From Lamellibrachia columna (lineage: Eukaryota; Annelida; Polychaeta; Sabellida; Siboglinidae): DNA of 64,000 nt. Positions 13,501 to 22,236 of this stretch are shown here, in pieces (the stretch's first letter is position 1; each line of letters starts with the position of its first letter). The notes below the pieces were generated by a model. The model saw only the letters and a list, made by a program, of their open reading frames with translations, had not been told where the DNA came from and did not search any database. Both the position numbers and the translations under genes were made by a program. Location: positions 11,817,074-11,881,073 of the forward strand of contig OY759269.1 in NCBI GenBank assembly GCA_963662155.1, written 5' to 3'.

Positions 13501-15472
13501 ATTTTATTACACTGTTGAAATACTGAGATTAGCATTAAAGACCAAAATAATACAACACATTAAAATTATAACCTTTTGTATTAATAAATGTTGGCTTTAA
13601 AATCATACTATCAAACTTAAAGGACAAACATTTTTCACGCTATCAACTTTTCCTCTCCCCAAATTCAGTTCTACATGCACACTATCATCTTTTTTCTTTC
13701 TTCCAAATATTGTATTCCTTTCTCTTACATCACTTTAGCACGTGTGCACACACACTGAGTATAAGCCTATGAAGAGAGGGTTGACTCGTACCCGGAATTC
13801 AACACTGAATTCAAAACTGACAGTCATCCCTATCTAGGAGTCTGTATCACCAAAGATCTTGCATTCGACAGACGGGATCTCCACTCATGCCCCAAAAACA
13901 TCAAAACAACCGCCTACACAACCCTTGTTCGCCCACTCCTAGAATATTCATCATTCGTATGGGACCCCCACACCCAGGTTCTCATTAACAAAATAGAGAT
14001 GGTGCAAAGACGGACGGCTCACTTTTGCCATAACGACTACACATCCAGAGAAACTGAGTGTGTGCCAGAAATGATTACAAAATTACACCTAGAGCTACTA
14101 ACAACCAGGAGAACAAACAGACGGCTCACCATATTTCACAAAGCCATACACAGTCATCTATCATTGCCTGTCGCAAACCTCCTCCAACCCATCAAACGCC
14201 ACTCACTGCATCTAAATAGCAAAGCCTTCAACACCATACACGCGAGCAGGAACTGTTAAAATTTTTCTTATTTTCCCCGAACAATAAAAGATTGGAATTC
14301 ATTACCAGACGCAATAGCCAACATCACAGAACCACAGCAATTTAAGCAAGCTCACACACTTAGTCCCAAACAAACATGACTAAATAGCATGCGCACCCAA
14401 CCCTGACCGTTTGACTCAGGGTTGTTTGATTTAAATCATTGATTTAAATCACTCAAAAAAAAAAATCATTGATTTATGATTTTTTTTATTTCCGATTTTT
14501 TTATCGCTGATTTATATGAATTTACCACAAATAATTGTTTACAAGCATCGAGATCAACAAAGTTTTGTATGTTTTTTAATACAAAAGCACAAAGTGCGCA
14601 CAATTGTGTAGCTGTATTGACACCAGATAGCCTGACAGTCAAATATTTTACGACATTGTGTGTGTTTGAGCTATTCCCTTTCTGAATGCAGTGAAGCCAC
14701 ACAAACTTGTCTTCCAGAGCAAGTATCTTTTCAAGTCAGAAGCCTGACTGTGCTAGTTGTTACCAACTCAGTATGTTGACTCAAGTAAGACAACCTGAGC
14801 TACAATTGTTTAATACTGTATTTAGTTTGCAGTCTGGTTGGAGACCCTTAGAGCACACAGTACCCTAGTCAGGAGCTAATCCACCCTCTAGGCAAACAAT
14901 AATTAGCACTGTTACAGCCTCAGACACATAGCATGCTTTCCTTTCCAAGACAGATTATGCAACTACAGGGGGTGAGGCCTTGTGGACATTGTCTAATGTC
15001 TTTATATAAGCAAAAATCATGCACCCTCTGTTAAGACAAGTATCCAAATCGATTTGAATAGAACACGTTTGAAAGAGTTTATAAATATAAACATCTATAT
15101 AAATGTCTATATACCAGATTTCAAAAAAAATAAAATAAATTTAAAAAAATCGATTTAAATCAAATAAATCCGATTTTTTTATTTCTTTTTTAAAATCATG
15201 ATTTTGTCAACCCTGGTTTGACTCCATAGGAGTGTACTACAAGACAAGACAAGGAAGAAGCCATAGAATTAGAAAGTGAAGCCAGATGGTGGTCGATAAT
15301 AGGGGATTGTATTGATCACAACATAATAAAAACAAAAGTACTTATGATAGCTATACATCAAAATTAGATAGCATTTACTTTAAACAGGTCACATGCTAAC
15401 TCGTTTCCCACCGATACTACTGGTTCGCTGACGCCTTTCATTCAAAGGATCATCTTCCGCATCCGCCTCCAT
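1558..15472 (-). CDS. TPCN1: two-pore calcium/sodium channel, TPC1 type (5' half, 13 exons, runs off left edge)
   Basis: Endolysosomal cation channel with two six-helix repeats. Exons in transcript order: 15412-15472, 9296-9618, 8588-8701, 8230-8360, 6294-6382, 5819-5853, 5632-5690, 4831-4930, 4212-4328, 3788-3851, 3360-3469, 2353-2416, 1558-1602 (1312 nt, about 437 residues). Every junction has GT/AG ends and the phases join without a break. The protein follows vertebrate TPC1: the [15 protein letters not shown] start of the conserved region, helix S1 ([17 protein letters not shown]), S4-like [13 protein letters not shown], the repeat-I pore and filter [17 protein letters not shown]6 [15 protein letters not shown], the EF-hand-like linker, then the start of repeat-II S1 (RWFDWFI). 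The rest of repeat II should lie left of base 1. Exon 1 (20 codons, ATG 15472) is the least certain: it is chosen for its acidic start and matching phase, and its donor (G|GTGGGA) is ordinary. Exon 5 and exon 3 lie beside tandem arrays. Confidence 0.9.
1780..2265. mobile_element. CAGGCATGGGG-ended MITE with an internal hairpin (copy 1)
   Basis: Ends are CAGGCATGGGG (1780-1790) and CCCCATGCCTG (2255-2265). The interior is TTAA/GTTAACT-rich. At 1960-2046 lies a near-perfect hairpin (arm AGGATGTGCAATCGGTCAAC and its complement). Related ends occur at 36668-37628 and at 12526. The clean TIRs suggest a hAT-type non-autonomous element, but I could not see a convincing 8-bp target duplication. Confidence 0.6.
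4411..4482 (+). mobile_element. tRNA-derived SINE head (candidate)
   Basis: The segment has an A-box-like TAGCACAGTGG (about 4418) and, about 40 bp later, a B-box-like GTGTTCAAAAC, the spacing of an RNA polymerase III tRNA promoter. It lacks a clear cloverleaf and lies in a TPC1 intron, so a SINE head is more likely than a working tRNA. No tail was identified. Confidence 0.45.
5160..5345. mobile_element. inverted-repeat fragment, possibly Penelope-like 3' region
   Basis: Segment 5167-5225 is inverted and repeated at 5288-5338 (arms share TTCCTGAAGAAG and AACTAA.TTCCCA). The motif GAGCRGAGGAAGAAYTA...CCCAGAAT...TTCCTGAWGAAG recurs at 35592-35660. TTCCTGAWGAAG...CAAAA resembles the decayed hammerhead-like end of Penelope-type elements; that identity is an inference. 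Confidence 0.4.
6335..7985. repeat. 68-bp minisatellite that includes the TPC1 exon-5 splice acceptor
   Basis: About 24 copies. On the transcribed minus strand each unit holds 20 nt of intron ending TTTGTAG plus about 48 nt of the exon start (ATTCATCCGTCAGATC...). The copy at the low-coordinate end is the real exon, since only it continues to a donor at 6293. Two sub-families (AGGATCGGAGG and ATGATGGGAGG) show local homogenisation. Confidence 0.9.
8709..8887. repeat. 19-bp minisatellite next to TPC1 exon 3
   Basis: Unit AATGAACATATGGTACAAC, with two 24-bp variants that insert AATGC. About 9 copies start 8 bp upstream (in transcript sense) of the exon-3 acceptor at 8702, so the array fills the place of the polypyrimidine tract. 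Confidence 0.85.
10000..10790. repeat. irregular CA-rich minisatellite (TPC1 intron 1)
   Basis: Interleaved units of about 16-18 bp, GACACAGCATGACACA and GACACAGCAAGCCACA, with no fixed order. It creates Cys-rich open frames in several registers that have no coding character. Confidence 0.85.
10970..11293. mobile_element. degraded TA-rich TIR element end
   Basis: The right end reads CATAATTGGACCCAGCCCTG, which reversed begins CAGGGCTGGG like many hAT elements; the interior is AATTAC/GTAATT-rich. The left end was not located. It is followed by a (TG)n tract with GTGTG(A/T)CACTG variation at 11294-11395. Confidence 0.4.
11860..12190 (+). pseudogene. CR1/L2-like non-LTR retrotransposon 3' end relic (copy A)
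   Basis: The frame 11862-12123 encodes the reverse transcriptase C-terminal signature [20 protein letters not shown] followed by an MFKNKVD motif. The 3' tail GGATGGCAATCTTGTTAAATC matches those near 34700 and (inverted) 19530. Only the last part of the element remains. It lies in TPC1 intron 1 in the opposite orientation to the gene. Confidence 0.75.
12360..12526. mobile_element. partial CAGGCATGGGG-family MITE (right end only)
   Basis: Ends TTAATTGCCCCATGCCTG at 12526, the same terminus as the elements at 1780-2265 and 36668-37628. The AATTAA-rich body is similar, but a matching left terminus is not clear. Confidence 0.45.
13793..14408 (+). pseudogene. non-LTR retrotransposon (CR1-like) reverse transcriptase C-terminal relic
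   Basis: Open pieces encode [14 protein letters not shown], [18 protein letters not shown] and [18 protein letters not shown] motifs and end with [15 protein letters not shown]; this is the thumb and C-terminal region of CR1-type reverse transcriptases. A stop at 14257 and missing N-terminal domains show it is dead. The last codons ([12 protein letters not shown], 15224-15262) have been split off by the hAT insertion at 14417-15215. Confidence 0.8.
14417..15215. mobile_element. hAT-type non-autonomous element with an 8-bp target duplication
   Basis: TIRs CAGGGTTG (14417-14424) and CAACCCTG (15208-15215) continue into GATTTAAATCA-rich inverted ends. The 8-bp GTTTGACT occurs immediately before (14409-14416) and after (15216-15223), a perfect target-site duplication of the length hAT transposases make. 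No transposase is visible inside. Confidence 0.9.
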
Positions 15473-16045
15473 GTTGACATCACACGATTTCTCGCCAGCT
15501 GCGTGACTTCAACGTGAAACCGCGGTGCATCCACCATAGCAACGGTCACGTACAGATCACTACATCGTTTAAAATTACACTTATTATATTGCGTAATTTT
15601 ACTTCTACTAATGAGTTAATACATTCTTGCAAGTACAAGAAGATCATAAATGGCAGGTTAATGGTTATTTTCAAACTTTGTTGTATATGTTTATGGAACT
15701 ATTTGTTGCTAAGCCGTAGGATTTGAAAACAACAGTGTCGCAAGCCGGTGTTGTTATCGCCGTTTGGATTTGATACGAAATTTCGTCTGACAGAAGTTTG
15801 CATATCTAGGCAATGCATTTTTGGTCACCTACGCCGCATTCTGTGCTAGATATTTACACATAATTAATTTATTTTAGCTTATTTATAATACATTTTGTCA
15901 CTGTTATTTACTGCAAAGCTAAATCAGTAACGGGCCACTGCCACAGGCACAGGCTCCAAGCTCGGGCTAATCCGCGACGAAGTCAGTGTCTCACTCCGAG
16001 TTATCAACTTTAGTTCTCGCCAGTGACCTTTAATAATAAACAGCC
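15473..16045. promoter_or_regulatory. divergent promoter between TPC1 and DRC10
   Basis: 573 bp separate the inferred TPC1 ATG (minus, 15472) from the DRC10 ATG (plus, 16046). The interval has higher local CG content than its surroundings on both edges and no repeat array, consistent with a bidirectional core promoter. Transcription start sites are not known. Confidence 0.6.
15530..15543 (+). promoter_or_regulatory. X-box-like RFX site
   Basis: TCCACCATAGCAAC fits the last ten positions (CCATRGYAAC) of the RFX X-box consensus and the A of the fourth; the first half-site is weak. RFX factors drive ciliary genes, so a site upstream of DRC10 is functionally sensible. Confidence 0.5.
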
Positions 16046-19000
16046 ATGCTTTCGACAACGGTAATGAAGACGGTAAAAACGTACGATACAGTTCAAATGA
16101 AGTTGCAGACGAGAAATGGCAATGTAACTCCTCAGCAGCTACAAGACAAGCCAGGCAAAGGTCCAATTCTGCGCATCAAGAAGGTCGATCCATTGCGAGC
16201 GCTGGAACCAACACACAAGAAGCTGACAACGATCGAGGCACAGCGAATCATGGCTGTACTCGTGGAGACGATACGACGCACCGAGCTAGTTGGCATCCTG
16301 CCATACATCATAGAAAACATCGACCGATTCAACGTGATGCTCGGCTCTGAGCTCGTCCAGATGTTGCAAGACCACAACATCCTAATGGGCAGCTTCCGGG
16401 AGCTGAAGGCGGACACGGAACGACTGATTGAGCTTGACAACGAACGACGGCGCGAGAAAGAGCTTCACCAGTTTGAACTACACGATAATGAAGACGACGA
16501 TAGAGAGAGGGAAGAAGAAGTAGTGGAGGAGGATGATGGACAACAAGATGAAGACAAAGAGGATGATGCTGGTGCCGCTGCACTACTAGACGATATCGAC
16601 CGGCCACTGTCTATGAACAGCATGAGTGAACAAACTGAGGCTGCCATGAGACAGATGATGTTGGTCGCAAGACAAATGCAGCATTCATGCAAGAACATCC
16701 TGAGAGCTTTCTCTTCTAATCCATCTGCCATGACCGCCATCCTGAAGGATATGGCCAACCCCGAGGTGATGAAGCACATGCTCGGTGACATGAATGAACT
16801 GCGCCTCATCATCATGGGACGACTGCTGACAACCCCGGTTGAGGAGATGGAAAGGAATGAGTATCTCAAGGTCATCATGCAGCGGGAGAGGTCAAATGCA
16901 GCTCTCATTGCAAAGCTTGAGGCTGAGCTAGATGCTGCCATTGCAGACAAGAATGAAGAAGTGAGTAGTTTCAGCGGTGCTTCCTCAGGGAGAAACTCAT
17001 ACAAAATCAAAGTGTCTATCTATATTTGGGGTAAGAGTTTGGAACTATCTTGGCGAGTCTTGTTAACTGTAAAACATATATTTACTAGTTCTACTATATG
17101 TTTATTAATGCATGATATTAGTGATTAATGTTTAAAATGCAAATGATGTTGTTACAACTGTATCACCATTCTTACTTTGAAACTTTCCTATCTAATTATA
17201 ATGTTATTTATTCAAATTATAATACACCATTTTATGTTTCTGTATGTGTGTGTGCAAACACTGTGTATGCGCATGCTTATGCATGTGAAATACTACTAGT
17301 TTCTTTGCATTGTTTTGTTTGCATTGTTATTGAAAATAAACATTCATTGATCCATTCACTCACTCGCTTAAAATGTGTCACTCACTCAGTTCAACTGTTT
17401 CACTCACTCATTTCAACTGTTTCGCTCACTCTCTTAAACTGTTTCGCTCACTCTCTTAAACTGTTTCACTCACTCACTTAAACTGTTTCACTCACTCACT
17501 TAAACTGTTTCACTAACTCTCTTAAACTGTTTCACTAACTCTCTTAAACTGTTTCACTCACTCACTCACTCACTTAAACTGTTTCACTCACTCACTCACT
17601 CACTTAAACTGTTTCACTAACTTACTTAAACTGTTACACTCACTCACTTCTACTGTATGCTGTGTGTAAAATCATTTACTATAAGTACTGTTCATGTTTG
17701 TTGATGTCGATGCACAAGGTATTGCTGGGTTTCAGTCATAAAATTCCTGAATGTGCATCTCTCATCTGCTAACTTACTGATGTCAGACACTGACACTGAT
17801 CACTTCTTCTTCATATGGAACAGCTGCAGGGCTACGGTTGTATCACTAATTGGTCGATCCAATTGCTTTATTAGAAGCTGAGTGTATCTCTGAGATTCTT
17901 CCAGTAAATGCCAACATGCAGCAGTGGTTCACAACATGGTCAATCATTTATTGTTGGCTGCATTCGCATCTTGCAGTGTCTTTGGCGCACCATTTGTGCA
18001 TTAGATGCCGGTATCATCCATGTAGAATTCTGATGGTGGTCCACTGGCATTGAGGAATGTGAGACTCGTGAAGTTCAGTTGGTGGGTCCAGGACAAGATT
18101 CTTCTTTTGGATGTCTGTTAATCCCCTCTCTTTTCTCCACCTCTCTTTCTCTGTTAGTTTCAAGAAGAAAGGCTCACTACACATAGATGATGATGAACTG
18201 ATGGTGAACTGTGTCTCTTGCCCATAGATCAGAAAGAAGAATGACGTCATCCGCAAGCTGCAGTCAGATCTGCATCACATAGAGAAGTACTCAGACGAGT
18301 TGATCCGCCGCACTAGGACGGATGCGGACAAACAGGAGGCAGCGGATGTGAAGAACAGTGACGGCAAGCGGCAGAAACTGCAGGTGGAAGCCCATCAACT
18401 GAAGGCACAACTCACCAGTCTGACAGAGGAACACCGCACCACCGAGGGACAACTCAGGAGGGTTTGTGCTCATTTTCTCTTGGACTTAATGTCCACGATG
18501 CTCGTTCCTGTTTAATAGTAGGATGGTGATAAATTATAACATAGTCAGAGTGGCTAAATAAAAAGAGAGGTCTCGAAAGGACATAGGTGAACAGCCAAGA
18601 GTGGGAGAGAATGGCAGAAGATCGTGATGGATGGAGATGACTCATCAATGATGGACAGAACAAATTAAGTGATGTGGCCCCCACCCTGCAAGGGACCAGG
18701 GGGGAAGAAGAACTGCTAATTAAAAATATTATATATATATCTGTTATTCTTGCAGGAAATGTTGAAATCAAATAGGTGTAGTAAAAATAAATGTTTAACT
18801 AGGAGTTACATTATAAATATATAACTAGGAGTTACTTACGTTATGAATAACTTCTACAGTCATATTGTATACTTATAATTATATATGCAACTTGTAATAT
18901 GAACATTGTTTAGCAGGTTTTCAGTGAAGGTATTCTCTGTTGACAGAAAAAGTTTAAGGTGGAGACAGAATGTGAGAACTGGATTCAGAAGTATGACAAC

Positions 19001-19899
19001 GACATGGGGGAAAGACAGGTCAGTCAGTTGGTCAGTCGGTCAAGAATATTGATGTAAGGCACTACACAAAACCAATGTTATTTACCCTCAGACCCCCTAC
19101 CCCTACCAGACCCCCTGCCCCTAAGAGATCCTTCCCCCAACAGACCACTCCCACCTAGCAGAACACTCCCCCTAACAGACCACTCCCCCTAACATGAAAC
19201 TTTGAATTACATAAACTTGCAGATACATATCCATGAAAATGTCCTCATCCTTGATGCTGTAAAAAATACATTGATGTACGAAACAGCTGGTAACCAACGT
19301 TTTGAGATGGTGCCTTGCAGCACTCAGACCTTCCAAGTTGGCATAAGTGAATAAAGGGAAATTGAACATTGTCATGGCAGAGGATTTTTTCAAGGTGTAC
19401 ATTTTTTTCCCATTGATGGCACCACTTCCGGAATGTCTTTTACTTGATTTACACAAGGCTGTTGATCTGTTTCTACACACGGCTGGCTGCGAACACAGGT
19501 TAACAAGATTTAACAAGATTGCCATCCAAGGTGGATGGTAAAAAAATATCAGGAAGGTGACTTGAAGGTCTGTAGTCCTGGTACAATGTGTTTGTGTGAG
19601 TGATTTAAAGTTGTGTGTGTTCACAGGACGAGTACGAGATGATTGACGGAGTGTACACGGAGGAGAAGAAGCAGCTAAATGAGTTGGAGGAGCGCTTCAA
19701 GACACTGGAAGAGGAGTACAGTCAGATCATGGAGGAGCGGCGCATCGCAAGGGAGAAACGCGAGGAGGCCGAGAAGAAATTGCACACGTCCATGAAGGCT
19801 GCAACTACAATCCAAGCCTTCTGGCGCTCCTTCAAGGTGCGCAAGGCCCTCAAGGGGAAGAAGAAAGGCAAGGGAAAGGGCAAGAAGGGAAAGAAGTAG
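16046..19899 (+). CDS. IQCD: dynein regulatory complex protein 10 (IQ domain-containing protein D)
   Basis: Subunit of the nexin-dynein regulatory complex that links doublet microtubules in motile cilia. Exons: 16046-16960, 18228-18461, 18947-19018, 19627-19899 (stop TAG); all phase 0, 497 residues. Family landmarks: KKLTTIEAQRIMAVL near residues 58-72, the coiled-coil centre, KKFKVETECENWIQKYD (exon 3) and the exon-4 IQ motif TTIQAFWRSFKVRKA followed by a GKKKGKGKGKKGKK tail, all in the order seen in vertebrate DRC10. Human DRC10 is about 450 residues; the extra length here includes a Glu/Asp tract at about residues 147-174 that the vertebrate protein lacks as I recall it. The frame stays open past the exon-1 donor GTGAGT at 16961 to 17128, which is intron. 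The gene lies head-to-head with TPC1. Confidence 0.93.
17330..17650. repeat. 22-bp minisatellite in DRC10 intron 1
   Basis: Unit ACTGTTTCACTCACTCACTTAA and variants, about 13 copies. The rest of the intron (17651-18227) shows no recognisable feature. Confidence 0.85.
19480..19540 (-). mobile_element. 3' tail fragment of the copy-A type retrotransposon
   Basis: Minus-strand reading contains GGATGGCAATCTTGTTAAATCTTGTTAA, split as the shared 3' tail seen at 12172 and 34696. It lies in DRC10 intron 3. Confidence 0.55.
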
Positions 19900-20089
19900 A
19901 GTTGATGTCGGTGAAAAGGTGTGTCACTGTTTGTGTGATCACTATAGCATCATTGTTACAACATCAGAATTGGTGACACTGTTGCTGCATCACAGTTGTG
20001 GTGTCACTGTCACGTCACTGTCCATAATGTAGCTGCTGATGTGTCACTGTCATCTGTCACTGAGTGATGTAACCCACATCAAGTACTTG

Positions 20090-20643
20090 TTCCATCCTAG
20101 CTGGTGAAGTACTTGTTCCATCACAGTAGGTCAAGTACTTGTTCCATCAAAGCAGGCCAAGTACTTGTTCCATCACAGTAGGTCAAGTACTTGTTCCATC
20201 AAAGCAGGCCAAGTACTTGTTCCATCACAGTAGGCCAAATACTTGTTCCATCAAAGCAGGTCAACTACTTGTTCCATCCCAGCTGGCCAAGTATTTCTTC
20301 CATAGCAGCAGGCCAAGTACTTGTTCCATCCCAGCAGTAGGTCAAGTACTTGTTCCATCCCAGCTATCCAAGTATTTCTTCCATCACAGCAGGCCAAGTA
20401 CTTGTTCCATCACAACTAGACAAGTACTTGTTCCATCACAGCTAGTCAAGTACTTGTTCCATCACAGCAGGCCAAGTACTTGTTCCATCACAGCAGGCCA
20501 AGTACTTGTTCCATCCCAGCAGGTCAAGTACTTGTTCCATCCCAGCTGGTCAAGTACTTGTTCCATCCCAGCTGGTCAAGTACTTGTTCCATCTCAACTG
20601 ATCAAGTACTTGTTCCATATCAGCTGATCAAGTACTTGTTCCA
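20090..20643. repeat. 26-bp minisatellite downstream of DRC10
   Basis: Unit AAGTACTTGTTCCATCACAG plus CAGGCC or variants, about 21 copies, ending at a CACTCACTCAG tract. Confidence 0.88.
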
Positions 20644-20719
20644 TCATACTCATTCACTCACTCAGTCCTCCTCGTGCATCAGGAGAAACACAAGGCTTTG
20701 ACAAGAGAGCACCACTGCT

Positions 20720-21235
20720 GTCCCCGGTAAGGCTGTAGTTTACCTGGTGATGCTGTTCCAGGTAAGGCTGCAGTCCACCTAGTGATGGTGTCCCAGGAAA
20801 GGCTGCAGTCCACCTGATGATGGTGTTCCAGGTAAGGCTGCAGTCCACGTAGTGATGGTGTCCCAGGTAAGGCTGTAGTTTACCTGGTGATGGTGTTCCA
20901 GGTAAGGCTGCAGTCCACCTAGTGATGGTGTCCCAGGTAAGGCTGTAGTTTACTTGGTGATGGTGTCCCAGGTAAGGCTGCAGTCCACCTGATGATGGTG
21001 TTCCAGGTAAGGCTGCAGTCCACCTAGTGATGGTGTCCCAGGTAAGGCTGCAGTCCACCTGATGATGGTGTTACAGGTAAGGCTGCAGTCCACCTAGTGA
21101 TGGTGTCCCAGGTAAGGCTGCAGTCCACCTGATGATGGTGTCCCAGGTAAGGCTGCAGTCCACCTGGTGATGGTGTCCTAGGTAAGGCTGCAGTCCATCT
21201 GGTGATGGTGTCCTAGGTAAGGCTGCATGCTGTTG
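20720..21235. repeat. 35-bp minisatellite carrying splice-donor-like sequence
   Basis: Unit CCAGGTAAGGCTGCAGTCCA plus CCTGATGATGGTGTT, about 14 copies. Each plus-strand unit includes CAG|GTAAGG, close to a 5' splice site, and CTGCAG, acceptor-like. Confidence 0.88.
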
Positions 21236-22080
21236 TCTGGGCACAGGTCTAGTAGACTAAACACATCTGGTTGTTTAGACACAAGTCTGGTTGTGTAGAA
21301 ACTGGTCTCACTGTTTAGACACAAGTCTGGTTGTGTAGACACTGGCCTGGTTGTGTAGATGTCTAGATGCATGACTGGCTGTGTAGACACTGGTCTGGTT
21401 GTGTAGATGTCTAGATGCATGACTGGCTGTGTAGACACTGGTCTGGTTGTTTAAACACAGGACTAGTTGTCTAGACACAGGTCTGGTTGCTTAGACACAT
21501 GACTGGTTGTTGAGACACTGATCTTGTTGTCTAGACACAGGTGTGGTTGTCAAGTTATCTAGACATGACTGGTTGTTGAGACACTGGTCTAGTTATCTAG
21601 ACACAGGTCTGGTTGTCTGTTGTCTAGACACAGGTCTTGTTTTCTAGATACATATCTAGTAGACTAGATACATTTTTTGTTCTCCAGACACTGGCCTCAT
21701 TGTCTAGACATAGGTCTTGTTGTCTGGTTGTCTAGACACCGGTCTGGTTTCTAGACACCAGTCTGGTTGCCAAGTCTGGCTGGCTGTCTAGGCACATGTC
21801 TAGTTGTCTAGATACATGTTTGGCTGTTTAAATGTATATCTGGCTGTCTACATGCATATCTGGCTGTCTAGACACAATCCTGTCTGTTTAGAGACTCATG
21901 TCTGGACGTGTAGATGCATGTCTAGCTGCACAGACACATGTCTGGCTATCTAGATGCATGTCTGGCTGTCCAGATACAGGACCGGCTGTCTAGATGGAGG
22001 ATTGGCTGTGTAGACACCAGTCTAGTGTACATACAGGTCTTACAGTGCAGGCACAGGTCTTGTATTCTAGACAGAACTAG
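21236..22080. repeat. degenerate GTCTGGTTGTCTAGACAC array
   Basis: Loose tandem copies of about 20-30 bp built on TCTGGTTGTCTAGACACAG, many containing TCTAGA palindromes. More divergent than the neighbouring arrays, so probably older. Confidence 0.8.
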
Positions 22081-22082
22081 CT

Positions 22083-22157
22083 TTCTAGATGCTGGTCAGG
22101 CCATAAAAGATACTTTAGACATGGATGGATTCACCACTGCTGACATTGAGGAGTTAC
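22083..22157 (+). other. possible terminal exon with poly(A) signal
   Basis: TTTCTAG acceptor-like sequence precedes a frame reading AGQAIKDTLDMDGFTTADI-EELLE and then TAA, where the stop overlaps AATAAA at about 22161. Composition looks coding, unlike the flanking repeats. No partner exon is identified; it could also be chance. Confidence 0.25.
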
Positions 22158-22236
22158 TAGAATAAAACTACCAAATTCATATATTGACACAGTTGATATG
22201 CATATACATGTATGAAACACTGCACCGATTGTACTG

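Noticed and set aside
16960..17128. DRC10 exon 1 extension to the stop at 17128
   Set aside because: The family continues across a GTGAGT donor to 18228; the extension is retained intron with no similarity.
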